Shown here: in pieces, positions 10,180 to 23,189 of the stretch | How the letters are laid out: the number at the start of each line of letters is the position of its first letter | Position numbering within the stretch: the first letter of the stretch is position 1 | Source of the DNA: Pohlia nutans | Taxonomy: Eukaryota; Streptophyta; Bryopsida; Bryales; Mniaceae | NCBI GenBank assembly: GCA_022496805.1 | Contig: CM040107.1 | Coordinates: 13,255,501-13,319,500 of the forward strand | Direction: 5' to 3' | DNA: 64,000 bases | Program-made: the position numbers and the translations under genes | The notes under the pieces: model-generated | The model's input: only the letters and a program-made list of their open reading frames with translations | What the model was told of the DNA's origin: nothing | Databases searched by the model: none

Positions 10180-11310
10180 ATTGCCACTGCAAATTCAAAC
10201 CTTGCCAATTGTTGTTTAGTAGTGTCAAATCATTGAATTCTGAATTATTGAGCGAGAAGGATATCTGGAGTATGCGTCAATTCTGAATTTTACTTTTAAC
10301 TTTGAATATGGTAGCCAAAGAACGCCAAGCTGATGATTGACAGCCTAGAATGAAGTTCTGTAATATATACTTATAGAAGTGTTTACCTAAGAGTAGTGTA
10401 TATTGCTTATGTCTGGAGTATTAGAATAGCATTAGACCTTGCAAGCGCATGGAGATGAGGGAGAGAAGGTAGAGGAGGATGAGAAGGAAGAGAAAGGAAC
10501 TATATTTTAGTAGCTCAAAAACTCTAAGGAGAACTAGAATGTTGAGAAAGGAAAAAAATAGATGCCGTGGGTGTGGGCCGAGATGAGCAAACAAGACGTT
10601 CACCCACAACTTTGGTATTGATTTCAATTGCAGAGAGCCACGGATTAGGGGAGCAGCTAAGTCTTGGTGAAAGCGAAGAAGACAACATGGAATCCTACAA
10701 CTTGGAGAACACAGTAAGTACTAACATATAGTATCAATTGTGAATCTTTCAAAGATTTGAGTAAGGAACTTAGTGGACATATTAGAATTAACTCTACATG
10801 AAGCCTACGACAACTTGTTGGACCCAACGCTATAGTAGTGAAGACAACGCAATAGTAACTGTATGGACTCCAATATAGGGTAGGTTGCACAAACACAATG
10901 TAGCACCAATGCAAAATTCCTATGGCGGAACCGTGTCTTATGTAGAATCCTTAAGACTCTTTTGTCGAGCACTTTAAGTACTTGTTATTGTCGTACAAGT
11001 GGCGGACTTGGGAGTCGAGGGTTCACTGTTTGGGATGGCTTCAAAGCAGCAGATCGAGGGGGAGAGCATCGCTCAGGGGAGAAAAGATGACTAGATAGAG
11101 ACAAAGTGCACTCAGGATGAAGGTAAGCCTTGGGGTCTTGATTCACCTTCCTCAATAGCTAGAGTTTTGAGTATTTGAGGCATTCGGATTCTGGGGTTTC
11201 AAGCTCTGGGGTTTCAAGTTCTGAGTGTTGGCTCTGAGCTCATGGGTCAAGCTCGTGAGCTTCTAAGGGTTTCAAGTTCTGAGTGGTGACCATGTTATGC
11301 TTGCCTTTTT
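10180..11310. other. Non-coding spacer in element B
   Basis: I find no convincing gene between the transposase start and the satellite. Near 11100-11290 there are loosely repeated GGGTTTCAAGYTCTG words leading into the array. The open frames at 10421-10627 and 10657-10914 are low-complexity and unsupported. Confidence 0.5.
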
Positions 11311-14300
11311 GGTCTGCTGGTACCGGCACTACGCTTAGGGTTTCCTCCCGTGTTCAAGTTTTGCTCGCGCTTTATGTCAACCGGTACTTGCACTGCGATT
11401 TTGGTTTCCTTAAGGGTTCAAGTTTTGCTCGAGCTTTAGGTCTGTCGGTACCGGCACTGCGATTTTGGTTTCCTCAAGTCTTCAAGTTTTGCTCGCGCTT
11501 TAGGTCTGCCGGTACCGGCACTACGATTTTGGTTTCCTCAAGTCTTCTTGATTTGCTCGCGCTTTAGGTCAGCCGGTACCGCCACTGCGATTTTGGTTTC
11601 CTCAAGTGTTCAAGTTTTGCTCGCGCTTAAGGTCTGCCGGTACCGGCACTGCGATTTTGGTTTTTTTAAGTGTTCAAGATTTGCTCGCGCTTCAGGTCTG
11701 CCGGTACCGGCACTGCGATTTTGGTTTCCTCAAGTCTTGAAGTTTTGCTCACGCTTGAGGTCTGCCGGTACCGGCATTGCGATTTTGGTTTCCTCAAGTG
11801 TTCTTGATTTGCTCGCGCTTTAGGTCTGCCGGTACCGGCACTGCGATTTTGGTTTCCTCAAGTCTTGAAGTTTTGCTAGCGCTTTAGGTCTGCCGGTACC
11901 GGCACTGCGATTTTGGTTTCCTGAAGTGTACAAGATTTGCTCGCGCTTTAGGTCTGCCATTACCAGCACTGCGATTTTGGTTTCCTCAAGTCTTCAAGTT
12001 TTGCTCGAGCTTTAGGTCTGCCGGTACCGGCACTGCGATTTTGGTTTCCTCAAGTGTTCTTGATTTGCTCGCGCTTTAGGTCTGCCGGTACCGGCAGTGC
12101 GATTTTGGTTTCCTTAAGTGTACAAGATTTGCTCGCGCATTAGGTCTGCCATTACCAGCACTGCGATTTTGGTTTCCTCAAGTCTTCAAGTTTTGCTCGC
12201 GCTTTAGGTCTACCGGCACCGGCACTGCGATTTTGGTTTCCTCAAGTCTTGAAGTTTTGCTCGCGCTTTAGGTCTGCCGGTACCGGCAGTGCGATTTTGG
12301 TTTCCTCAAGTCTTCAAGTTTTGCTCGCGCTTTAGGTCTGCCGGTACCGGCACTGCGATTTTGGTCTCCTCAAGTGTTTTTGTTTTGCTCGCGCTTTAGG
12401 TCTGCCGGTACCGGCAGTGCGATTTTGGTTTCCTCAAGTCTTCAAGTTTTGCTCGCGCTTTAGGTCTGCCGGTACCGGTAGTGCGATTTTGGTTTCCTCA
12501 AGTCTTCAAGTTTTGCCCGCGCTTTAGGTGTGCCGGTACCGGAACTGCGATTTTGGTTCCCTCAAGTCTTCAAGTTTTGCTAGCGCTTTAGGTCTGCCCG
12601 TACCGGCACTGCAATTTTGGTTTCCTCAAGTCTTCAAGTTTTGCTCGCGCATTTGCTCTGCCGGTACCGGCACTGCGATTTTGGTTCCCTCAAGTCTTCA
12701 AGTTTTGCTAGCGCTTTAGGTCTGCTGGTACCGGCAGTGCGATTTTGGTTTCCTCAAGTGTTCTTGATTTGCTCGCGCTTTAGGTCTGCCGGTACCGGCA
12801 CTGCGATTTTGGTTTCCTCAAGTGATTTTGTTCTGCTCGCGCTTTAGGTCTGCTGGTACCGGCAGTGCGATTTTGGTTTCCTCAAGTCTTCAAGTTTTGC
12901 TCGCGCTTTAGGTCTGCCGGTACCGGCAGTGCGATTTTGGTTTCCTCAAGTCTTGAAGTTTTGCTCGCGCTTTAGGTCTGCCGGTACCGGCAGTGCGATT
13001 TTGGTTTCCTCAAGTGTTTTTGTTTTGCTCGCGCTTTAGGTCTGCCGGTACCGGCAGTGCGATTTTGGTTTCCTCAAGTCTTGAAGTTTTGCTCGCGCTT
13101 TAGGTCTGCCAGTACCGGCAGTGCGATTTTGGTTTCCTCAAGTGTTCTTGTTTTGCTCGGGCTTTAGGTCTGCCCGTACCGGCACTGCAAATTTGGTTTC
13201 CTCAAGTCTTCAAGTTTTGCTCGCGCTTTAGGTCTGCCGGTACCGGCACTGCGATTTTGGTTTCTTCAAGTGTTTTTGTTTTGCTCGGGCTTTAGGTCTG
13301 CCCGTACCGGCAGTGCAAATTTGGTTTCCTCAAGTCTTCAAGTTTTGCTCGCGCTTTAGGCCTGCCGGTACGAGCATTGCGATTTTGGTTTCGTCAAGTG
13401 TTTTTGTTTTGCTCGCGCTTAAGGTCTGCCGGTACCGGCACTGCGATTTTGGTTTCCTCAAGTCTTCAAGTTTTGCTCGCGCTTTAGGTCTGCCGGTACC
13501 GGCACTGCGATTTTGGTTTCCTCAAGTCGTCAAGTTTTGCTCGCGCTTTAGGTCTGACGGTACCGGCACTGCGATTTTGGTTTCCTCAAGTGTTTTTGTT
13601 TTGCTCGGGCTTTAGGTCTGCCCGTACCGGCAGTGCAAATTTGGTTTCCTCAAGTCTTCAAGTTTTGCTCGCGCTTTAGGCCTGCCGGTACGAGCATTGC
13701 GATTTTGGTTTCGTCAAGTGTTTTTGTTTTGCTCGCGCTTAAGGTCTGCCGGTACCGGCACTGCGATTTTGGTTTCCTCAAGTGTTCTTAATTTGCTCGC
13801 GCTTTAGGTCTGCCGGTACCGGCACTGCGATTTTGGTTTCCTCAAGTCTTCAAGTTTTGCTAGCGCTTTAGGTCTGCTGGTACCGGCACTGCGATTTTGG
13901 TTTCCTCAAGTGTTCTTGATTTGCTCGCGCTTTAGGTCTGCCGGTACCGGCACTGCGATTTTGGTTTCCTCAAGTGTTCTTGTTTTGCTCGCTCTTTAGG
14001 TCTGCTGGTACCGGCAGTGCGATTTTGGTTTCCTCAAGTCTTCAAGTTTTGCTCGCGCTTTAGGTCTGCCGGTACCGGCACTGCGATTTTGGTTTCCTCA
14101 AGTCTTCAAGTTTTGCTCGCGCTTTAGGTCTGCCGGTACCGGCACTGCGATTTTGGTTTCCTCAAATCTTCAAGTTTTGCTCCCGCTTTAGGTCTGCCGG
14201 TACCGGCACTGCGATTTTGGTTTTCTCAAGTGTTTTTGTTTTGCTGGCGCTTTAGGTCTGTCGGTACCGGCAGTGCGATTTTGGTTTCCTCAAGTCTACA

Positions 14301-17300
14301 AGTTTTGCTCCCGCTTTAGGTCTGCCGGTACCGGCACTGCGATTTTGGTTTTTTCAAGTGTTTTTGTTTTGCTGGCGCTTTAGGTCTGTAGGTACCGGCA
14401 GTGCGATTTTGGTTTCCTCAAGTCTTCAAGTTTTGCTCGCGCTTTAGGTCTGCCGGTACCGGCACTGCGATTTTGGTTTCCTCAAGTGTTTTTGTTTTGC
14501 TCGCGCTTTAGGTCTGCCCGTACCGGCACTGCAATTTTGGTTTCCTCAAGTGTTTTTGTTTTGCTCGCGCTTTAGGTCTGCCGGTACCGGCACTGCGATT
14601 TTGGTTTCCTCAAGTCGTCAAGTTTTGCTCGCGCTTTAGGTCTGACGGTACCGGCACTGCGATTTTGGTTTCCTCAAGTGTTTTTGTTTTGCTCGGGCTT
14701 TAGGTCTGCCCGTACCGGCAGTGCAAATTTGGTTTCCTCAAGTCTTCAAGTTTTGCTCGCGCTTTAGGCCTGCCGGTACGAGCATTGCGATTTTGGTTTC
14801 GTCAAGTGTTTTTGTTTTGCTCGTGCTTTAGGTCTGCCGGTACCGGCACTGCGATTTTGGTTTCCTCAAGTCTTCAAGTTTTGCTCGCGCTTTAGGTCTG
14901 CCGGTACCGGCACTGCGATTTTGGTTTCCTCAAGTCTTCAAGTTTTGCTCGCGCTTTAGGTCTGCCGGTACCGGCAGTGCGATTTTGGTTTCCTCAAGTC
15001 TTCAAGTTTTGCTCGCGCTTTAGGTCTGCCGGTACCGGCAGTGCGATTTTGGTTTCCTCAAGTCTTCAAGTTTTGCTCGCGCTTTAGGTCAGCCGGTACC
15101 GGCAGTGCGATTTTGGTTTCCTCAAGTCTTCAAGTTTTGCTCGCGCTTTAGGTCTGCCGGTATCGGCACTGCGATTTTGGTTTCCTCAAGTGTTTTTGTT
15201 TTGCTCGCGCTTTAGGTCTGCCGGTACCGGCACTGCGATTTTGGTTTCCTCAAGTCGTCAAGTTTTGCTCGCGCTTTAGGTCTGCCGGTACCGGCACTGC
15301 AAATTTGGTTTCCTCAAGTCTTCAAGTTTTCCTCGCGCTTTAGGCCTGCCGGTACGAGCATTGCGATTTTGGTTTCGTCAAGTGTTTTTGTTTTGCTCGC
15401 GCTTTAGGTCTGCCGGTACCGGCACTGCGATTCTGGTTTCCTCAAGTCTTGAAGTTTTGCTCGCGCTTTAGGTCTGCCGGTACCGGCACTGCGATTTTGG
15501 TTTCCTCAAGTGATTTTGTTCTGCTCGCGCTTTAGGTCTGCCCGTACCGGCAGTGCAAATTTGGTTTCCTCAAGTCTTCAAGTTTTCCACGCGCTTTAGG
15601 CCTGCCGGTACGAGCATTGCGATTTTGGTTTCGTCAAGTGTTTTTGTTTTGCTCGCGCTTTAGGTCTGCCGGTACCGGCACAGCGATTCTGGTTTCCTCA
15701 AGTCTTCAAGTTTTGCTCGCGCTTTAGGTCTGCCGGTACCGGCACTGCGATTTTGGTTTCCTCAAGTCTTGAAGTTTTGCTCGCGCTTTAGGTCTGCCGG
15801 TACCGGCACTGCCATTTTGGTTTCCTCAAGTCTTCAAGTTTTGCTCGCGCTTTAGGTCTGCCGGTACCGGCACTGCGATTTTGGTTTCCCCAAGTGATTT
15901 TGTTCTGCTCGCGCTTTAGGTCTGCCCGTACCGGCAGTGCGATTTTGGTTTCCTCAAGTCTTCAAGTTTTGCTCGCGCTTTAGGTCTGCCGGTACCGGCA
16001 GTGCGATTTTGGTTTCCTCAAGTCTTCAAGTTTTGCCCGCGCTTTAGGTGTGCCGGTACCGCGACTGCGATTTTGGTTCCCTCAAGTCTTCAAGTTTTGC
16101 TAGCGCTTTAGGTCTGCCCGTACCGGCACTGCAATTTTGGTTTCCTCAAGTGTTCAAGTTTTGCTCGCGCATTTGCTCTGCCGGTACCGGCACTGCGATT
16201 TTGGTTCCCTCAAGTCTTCAAGTTTTGCTAGCGCTTTAGGTCTGCTGGTACCGGCACTGCGATTTTGGTTTCTCAAGTGTTCTTGATTTGCTCGCGCTTT
16301 AGGTCTGCCGGTACCGGCACTGCGATTTTGGTTTCCTCAAGTGTTCAAGTTTTGCTCGTGCATTTGCTCTGCCGGTACCGGCAGTGCGATTTTGGTTTCC
16401 TCAAGTCTTCAAGTTTTGCTCGCGCTTTAGGTCTGCCGGTACCGGCACTGCGATTTTGGTTTCCTCAAGTCTTCAAGTTTTGCTCGCGCTTTAGGTTTGC
16501 CGGTACCGGCACTGCGATTTTGGTTTCTCAAGTGTTCTTGATTTGCTCGCGCTTTAGGTCTGCCGGTACCGGCACTGAGATTTTGGTTTCCTCAAGTCTT
16601 GAAGTTTTGCTCGCGCTTTAGGTCTGCCGGTACCGGCACTGCGATTTTGGTTTCTCAAGTGTTCTTGATTTGCTCGCGCTTTAGGTCTGCCGGTACCGGC
16701 ACTGCGATTTTGGTTTCCTCAAGTCTTGAAGTTTTGCTCGCGCTTTAGGTCTGCCGGTACCGGCACTGCCATTTTGGTTTCCTCAAGTCTTCAAGTTTTG
16801 CTCGCGCTTTAGGTCTGCCGGTACCGGCAGTGCGATTTTGGTTTCCTCAAGTGTTCTTGTTTTGCTCGGGCTTTAGGTCTGCCCGTACCGGCACTGCGAT
16901 TTTGGTTTCCTCAAGTCTTGAAGTTTTGCTCGCGCTTTAGGTCTGCCGGTACCGGCACTGCGATTTTGGTTTCCTCAAGTGTTTTTGTTTTGCTCGCGCT
17001 TTAGGTCTGCCGGTACCGGCACTGCGATTTTGGTTTCGTCAAGTGTTTTTGTTTTGCTCGCGCTTTAGGTCTGCCGGTACCGGCACTGCGATTTTGGTTT
17101 CCTCAAGTCTTGAAGTTTTGCTCGCGCTTTAGGTCTGCCGGTACCGGCACTGCCATTTTGGTTTCCTCAAGTCTTCAAGTTTTGCTCGCGCTTTAGGTCT
17201 GCCGGTACCGGCAGTGCGATTTTGGTTTCCTCAAGTGTTCTTGTTTTGCTCGGGCTTTAGGTCTGCCCGTACCGGCACTGCGATTTTGGTTTCCTCAAGT

Positions 17301-20300
17301 CTTGAAGTTTTGCTCGCGCTTTAGGTCTGCCGGTACCGGCACTGCGATTTTGGTTTCCTCAAGTGTTTTTGTTTTGCTCGCGCTTTAGGTCTGCCGGTAC
17401 CGGCACTGCGATTTTGGTTTCCTCAAGTGTTTTTGTTTTGCTCGCGCTTTAGGTCTGCCGGTACCGGCAGTGCGATTTTGGTTTCCTCAAGTCTTGAAGT
17501 TTTGCTCGCGCTTTAGGTCTGCCGGTACCGGCACTGCGATTTTGGTTTCCTCAAGTGTTCTTGTTTTGCTCGGGCTTTAGGTCTGCCCGTACCGGCACTG
17601 CGATTTTGGTTTCCTCAAGTCTTGAAGTTTTGCTCGCGCTTTAGGTCTGCCGGTACCGGCACTGCGATTTTGGTTTCCTCAAGTGTTCTTGTTTTGCTCG
17701 GGCTTTAGGTCTGCCCGTACCGGCACTGCGATTTTGGTTTCCTCAAGTCTTGAAGTTTTGCTCGCGCTTTAGGTCTGCCGGTACCGGCACTGCCATTTTG
17801 GTTTCCTCAAGTCTTCAAGTTTTGCTCGCGCTTTAGGTCTGCCGGTACCGGCAGTGCGATTTTGGTTTCCTCAAGTGATTTTGTTTTGCTCGCGCTTTAG
17901 GTCTGCCGGTACCGGCAGTGCGATTTTGGTTTCCTCAAGTCTTCAAGTTTTGCTCGCGCTTTAGGTCTGCCGGTACCGGCACTGCGATTTTGGTTTCCTC
18001 AAGTCTTCAAGTTTTGCTCGCGCTTTAGGTCTGCCGGTACCGGCACTGCGATTTTGGTTTCCTCAAGTATTTTTGTTTTGCTCGCGCTTTAGGTCTGCCG
18101 GTACCGGCAGTGCGATTTTGGTTTCCTCAAGTCTTCAAGTTTTGCTCGCGCTTTAGGTCTGCCGGTACCGGCAGTACGATTTTGGTTTCCTCAAGTCTTC
18201 AAGTTTTGCTCGCGCTTTAGGTCTGCCGGTACCGGCAGTGCGATTTTGGTTTCCTCAAGTCTTCAAGTTTTGCTCGCGCTTTAGGTCTGCCGGTACCGGC
18301 AGTGCGATTTTGGTTTCCTCAAGTCTTCAAGTTTTGCTCGCGCTTTAGGTCTGCCGGTACCGGCACTGCGATTTTGGTTTCCTCAAGTCTTCAAGTTTTG
18401 CTCGCGCTTTAGGTCTGCCGGTACCGGCACTGCGATTTTGGTTTCCTCAAGTGTTTTTGTTTTGCTCGCGCTTTAGGTCTGCCGGTACCGGCACTGCCAT
18501 TTTGGTTTCCTCAAGTCTTCAAGTTTTGCTGGCGCTTTAGGTTTGCCGGTACCGGCACTGCGATTTTGGTTTCCTCAAGTGTTTTTGTTTTGCTCGGGCT
18601 TTAGGTCTGCCGGTACCGGCAGTGCGATTTTGGTTTCTTCAAGTCTTCAAGTTTTGCTCGCGCTTTAGGTCTGCCGGTACCGGCAGTGCGATTTTGGTTT
18701 CCTCAAGTCTTCAAGTTTTGCTCGCGCTTTAGGTCTGCCGGTACCGGCACTGCGATTTTGGTTTCCTCAAGTGTTTTTGTTTTGCTCGCGCTTTAGGTCT
18801 GCCGGTACCGGCACTGCGATTTTGGTTTCCTCAAGTCTTCAAGTTTTGCTCGCGCTTTAGGTCTGCCGGTACCGGCACTGCGATTTTGGTTTCCTCAAGT
18901 ATTTTTGTTTTGCTCGCGCTTTAGGTCTGCCGGTACCGGCAGTGCGATTTTGGTTTCCTCAAGTCTTCAAGTTTTGCTCGCGCTTTAGGTCTGCCGGTAC
19001 CGGTAGTGCGATTTTGGTTTCCTCAAGTCTTCAAGTTTTGCTCGCGCTTTAGGTCTGCCGGTACCGGCAGTGCGATTTTGGTTTCCTCAAGTCTTCAAGT
19101 TTTGCTCGCGCTTTAGGTCTGCCGGTACCGGCACTGCGATTTTGGTTTCCTCAAGTGTTTTTGTTTTGCTCGCGCTTTAGGTCTGCCGGTACCGGCACTG
19201 CGATTTTGGTTTCCTCAAGTCGTCAAGTTTTGCTCGCGCTTTAGGTCTGACGGTACCGGCACTGCGATTTTGGTTTCCTCAAGTGTTTTTGTTTTGCTCG
19301 GGCTTTAGGTCTGCCGGTACCGGCACTGCGATTTTGGTTCCCTCAAGTCTTCAAGTTTTGCTCGCGCTTTAGGTCTGCCGGTACCGGCACTGCCATTTTG
19401 GTTTCCTCAAGTCTTCAAGTTTTGCTCGCGCTTTAGGTCTGCCGGTACCGGCACTGCGATTTTGGTTTCCTCAAGTGTTTTTGTTTTGCTCGCGCTTTAG
19501 GTCTGCCGGTACCGGCAGTGCGATTTTGGTTTCCTCAAGTCTTCAAGTTTTGCTCGCGCTTTAGGTCTGCCGGTACCGGCACTGCGATTTTGGTTTCCTC
19601 AAGTCTTCAAGTTTTGCTCGCGCTTTAGGTCTGCCGGTACCGGCACTGCGATTTTGGTTTCCTCAAGTGTTTTTGTTTTGCTCGCGCTTTAGGTCTGCCG
19701 GTACCGGCACTGCCATTTTGGTTTCCTCAAGTCTTCAAGTTTTGCTGGCGCTTTAGGTTTGCCGGTACCGGCACTGCGATTTTGGTTTCCTCAAGTGTTT
19801 TTGTTTTGCTCGGGCTTTAGGTCTGCCGGTACCGGCAGTGCGATTTTGGTTTCCTCAAGTCTTCAAGTTTTGCTCGCGCTTTAGGTCTGCCGGTACCGGC
19901 ACTGCCATTTTGGTTTCCTCAAGTCTTCAAGTTTTGCTCGCGCTTTAGGTCTGCCGGTACCGGCACTGCGATTTTGGTTTCCTCAAGTGTTTTTGTTTTG
20001 CTCGCGCTTTAGGTCTGCCGGTACCGGCACTGCGATTTTGGTTTCCTCAAGTGTTTTTGTTTTGCTCGCGCTTTAGGTCTGCCGGTACCGGCAGTGCGAT
20101 TTTGGTTTCCTCAAGTCTTCAAGTTTTGCTCGCGCTTTAGGTCTGCCGGTACCGGCAGTGCGATTTTGGTTTCCTCAAGTCGTCAAGTTTTGCTCGCGCT
20201 TTAGGTCTGCCGATACCGGCACTGCGATTTTGGTTTCCGCAAGTCTTCAAGTTTTGCTCGCGCAATTGGTCTGCCGGTACCGGCACTGCGATTTTGGTTT

Positions 20301-22599
20301 CCGCAAGTCTTCAAGTTTTGCTCGCGCAATTGGTCTGCCGGTACCGGCACTGCGATTTTGGTTTCCTCAAGTCTTCATGTTTTGCTCGCGCTTTAGGTCT
20401 GCCGGTACCGGCATTGCGATTTTGGTTTCCTCAAGTCTTGAAGTTTTGCTCGCGCTTTAGGTCTGCCGGTACCGGCAGTGCGATTTTGGTTTCCTCAAGT
20501 CTTCAAGTTTTGCTCACGCTTTAGGTCTGCCCGTACCGGCACTGCAATTTTGGTTTCCTCAAGTGTTCAAGTTTTGCTCGCGCATTTGCTCTGCCGGTAC
20601 CGGCACTGCGATTTTGGTTCCCTCAAGTCTTCAAGTTTTGCTAGCGCTTTAGGTCTGCTGGTACCGGCACTGCGATTTTAGTTTCCTCAAGTGTTCTTGA
20701 TTTGCTCGCGCTTTAGGTCTGCCGGTACCGGCACTGCGATTTTGGTTTCCTCAAGTCTTCAAGTTTTGCTCGCGCTTTAGGTCTGCCGGTACCGGCACTG
20801 CAATTTTGGTTTCCTCAAGTGTTCTTGATTTGCTGGCGCTTTAGGTCTGCCGGTACCGGCACTGCGATTTTGGTATCCTCAAGTCTTCACGTTTTGCTGG
20901 CGCTTTAGGTCTGCCAGTACCGGCACTGCGATTTAGGTTTCCTCAAGTGTTTGTGTTTTGCTCGCGCTTTAGGTCTGCCGGTACCGGCACTGCGATTTTG
21001 GTTTCCTCAAGTCTTCAAGTTTTGCTCGCGCTTTAGGTCTGCCGGTACCGGCACTGCGATTTTGGTTTCCGCAAGTCTTCAAGTTTTGCTCGCGCAATTG
21101 GTCTGCCGGTACCGGCAGTGCGATTTTGGTTTCCGCAAGTCTTCAAGTTTTGCTCGCGCAATTGGTCTGCCGGTACCGGCACTGCGATTTTGGTTTCCTC
21201 AAGTCTTCAGGTTTTGCTCGCGCATTTGGTCTGCCGGTACCGGCATTGCGATTTTTGTTTCCTTAAGTGTTCAAGTTTTGCTCGCGCTTTAGGTCTGCCC
21301 GTACCGGCACTGTAATTTAGGTGTCCTCAAGTCTTCAAGTTTTGCTCGCGCTTTAGGTCTGCCGGTACCGGCACTGCGATTTTGGTTTCCTCAAGTCTTC
21401 AAGTTTTGCTCGCGGTTTAGGTCTGCCGATACCGGCACTGCGATTTTGGTTTCCGCAAGTCTTCAAGTTTTGCTCGCGCAATTGGTCTGCCGGTACCGGC
21501 ACTGCGATTTTGGTTTCCTCAAGTCTTCATGTTTTGCTCGCGCTTTAGGTCTGCCGGTACCGGCACTGCGATTTTGGTTTCCTCAAGTCTTGAAGTTTTG
21601 CTCGCGCTTTAGGTCTGCCGGTACCGGCAGTGCGATTTTGGTTTCCTCAAGTCTTCAAGTTTTGCTCACGCTTTAGGTCTGCCCGTACCGGCACTGCAAT
21701 TTTGGTTTCCTCAAGTGTTCAAGTTTTGCTCGCGCATTTGCTCTGCCGGTACCGGCACTGCGATTTTGGTTCCCTCAAGTCTTCAAGTTTTGCTAGCGCT
21801 TTAGGTCTGCTGGTACCGGCACTGCGATTTTAGTTTCCTCAAGTGTTCTTGATTTGCTCGCGCTTTAGGTCTGCCGGTACCGGCACTGCGATTTTGGTTT
21901 CCTCAAGTCTTCAAGTTTTGCTCGCGCTTTAGGTCTGCCGGTACCGGCACTGCGATTTTGGTTTCCTCAAGTGTTCTTGATTTGCTGGCGCTTTAGGTCT
22001 GCCGGTACCGGCACTGCGATTTTGGTATCCTCAAGTCTTCACGTTTTGCTGGCGCTTTAGGTCTGCCGGTACCGGCACTGCGATTTAGGTTTCCTCAAGT
22101 GTTTGTGTTTTGCTCGCGCTTTAGGTCTGCCGGTACCGGCAGTGCGATTTTGGTTTCCTCAAGTCTTTAAGTTTTGCTCGCGCTTTAGGTCTGCCGGTAC
22201 CGGCACTGCGATTTTGGTTTCCGCAAGTCTTCAAGTTTTGCTCGCGCAATTGGTCTGCCGGTACCGGCACTGCGATTTTGGTTTCCGCAAGTCTTCAAGT
22301 TTTGCTCGCGCAATTGGTCTGCCGGTACCGGCACTGCGATTTTGGTTTCCTCAAGTCTTCAGGTTTTGCTCGCGCATTTGGTCTGCCGGTACCGGCATTG
22401 CGATTTTTGTTTCCTTAAGTGTTCAAGTTTTGCTCGCGCTTTAGGTCTGCCGGTACCGGCACTGTAATTTAGGTGTCCTCAAGTCTTCAAGTTTTGCTCG
22501 CGCTTTAGGTCTGCCGGTACCGGCACTGCGATTTTGGTTTCCTCAAGTCTTCAAGTTTTGCTCGTGCTTTTGGTCTGCCGGTACCGGCACAGTGATTTG
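11311..22599 (+). repeat. 64-bp satellite array, about 176 copies
   Basis: The unit runs GGTCTGCCGGTACCGGCACT, then GCGATTTTGGTTTCCTCAAG, then a variable CTTCAAG or GTTTTTG segment, then TTTTGCTCGCGCTTTA. Each unit holds the 12-bp perfect palindrome GCCGGTACCGGC (a KpnI site). A few units are 63 bp. Two main variants of the TCTTCAAG/TGTTTTTG segment and of CACTGC/CAGTGC are interspersed. Higher-order duplication is visible: a block from 20294 recurs at 21446 (1152 bp, 18 units), and one from 12528 recurs at 16048 (3520 bp, 55 units). Because 64 leaves a remainder of 1 on division by 3, ORFs of up to 118 codons arise by chance of the repeat; none is a gene. Confidence 0.97.
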
Positions 22600-22699
22600 G
22601 GCATCTTCCTTTCCTGAATCTCTTTAAAATTTGCATGGCCAGCAAAAATTGAACTAGAACGTATGAATGCACATACATATGTAACCTCCAGCACAATCA

Positions 22700-23160
22700 A
22701 ACTTGAGAATTCTCAATCTTGTCATGGCGTCTTCGAGACTCCAAACGGACTGCCGGAACCGTCAGTCCTTTTTTCACAATTTCAAGGGCGCATAGTATAC
22801 CATTCGAAAGGTATTCTCAAGACCTTTCCAGCGGTATATTACACGCCCCAAGATTCGAAAAATTGCAGTCGCTACACCAAATAGAAACTCTAGCAGAATC
22901 AAACTAGAGAATTTTCAATTTTATCATGGCCGATTCGTGACCCCAATCGGACTTCCGGTACCGGCAGTCCTTTTTCTACAATTTCAAGGGCGCATAACAT
23001 ACCATTGGAAAGGTATTCTCAAGACCTTTCCAACGGTATATTACACGCTTCAAGATTTAGAAATCGGAGTCCCTTCATCGCTAAGAAACTCCAGCAGCAT
23101 TAAACTTGAAAATTCTCAGTCCCGTCATGGCAGCTTTGGGACCCCATTCGGTTGTGACTG
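22700..23160 (+). repeat. About 203-bp repeat, two full copies and a partial third, containing a satellite-like core
   Basis: Copies near 22700-22900 and 22900-23105, with the start of a third, share an opening CTCCAGCA/CTCTAGCA segment, AAACTTGAGAATTCTCA, TTTCAAGGGCGCATA, ACCATT(C/G)GAAAGGTATTC and AGCGGTATATTACACGC. Each holds a CCGG(A/T)ACCGKCAGTCC segment (22749 and 22950) matching the palindromic core of the adjacent 64-bp satellite. This may be the source of the satellite or an independent relative. Confidence 0.7.
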
Positions 23161-23189
23161 ACCTTTCAGATTTTTGTAGAGAATAGTTT

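Noticed and set aside
11311..22599. CRISPR-like array
   Set aside because: Units are contiguous with no unique spacers, have a 64-bp satellite structure and lie in a plant-like transposon.
11283..22696. Many ORFs of 60-118 codons across the 64-bp array
   Set aside because: They repeat the same peptide in rotating frames (64 mod 3 = 1), start at alternative codons and follow the satellite exactly. They are artefacts of the repeat.
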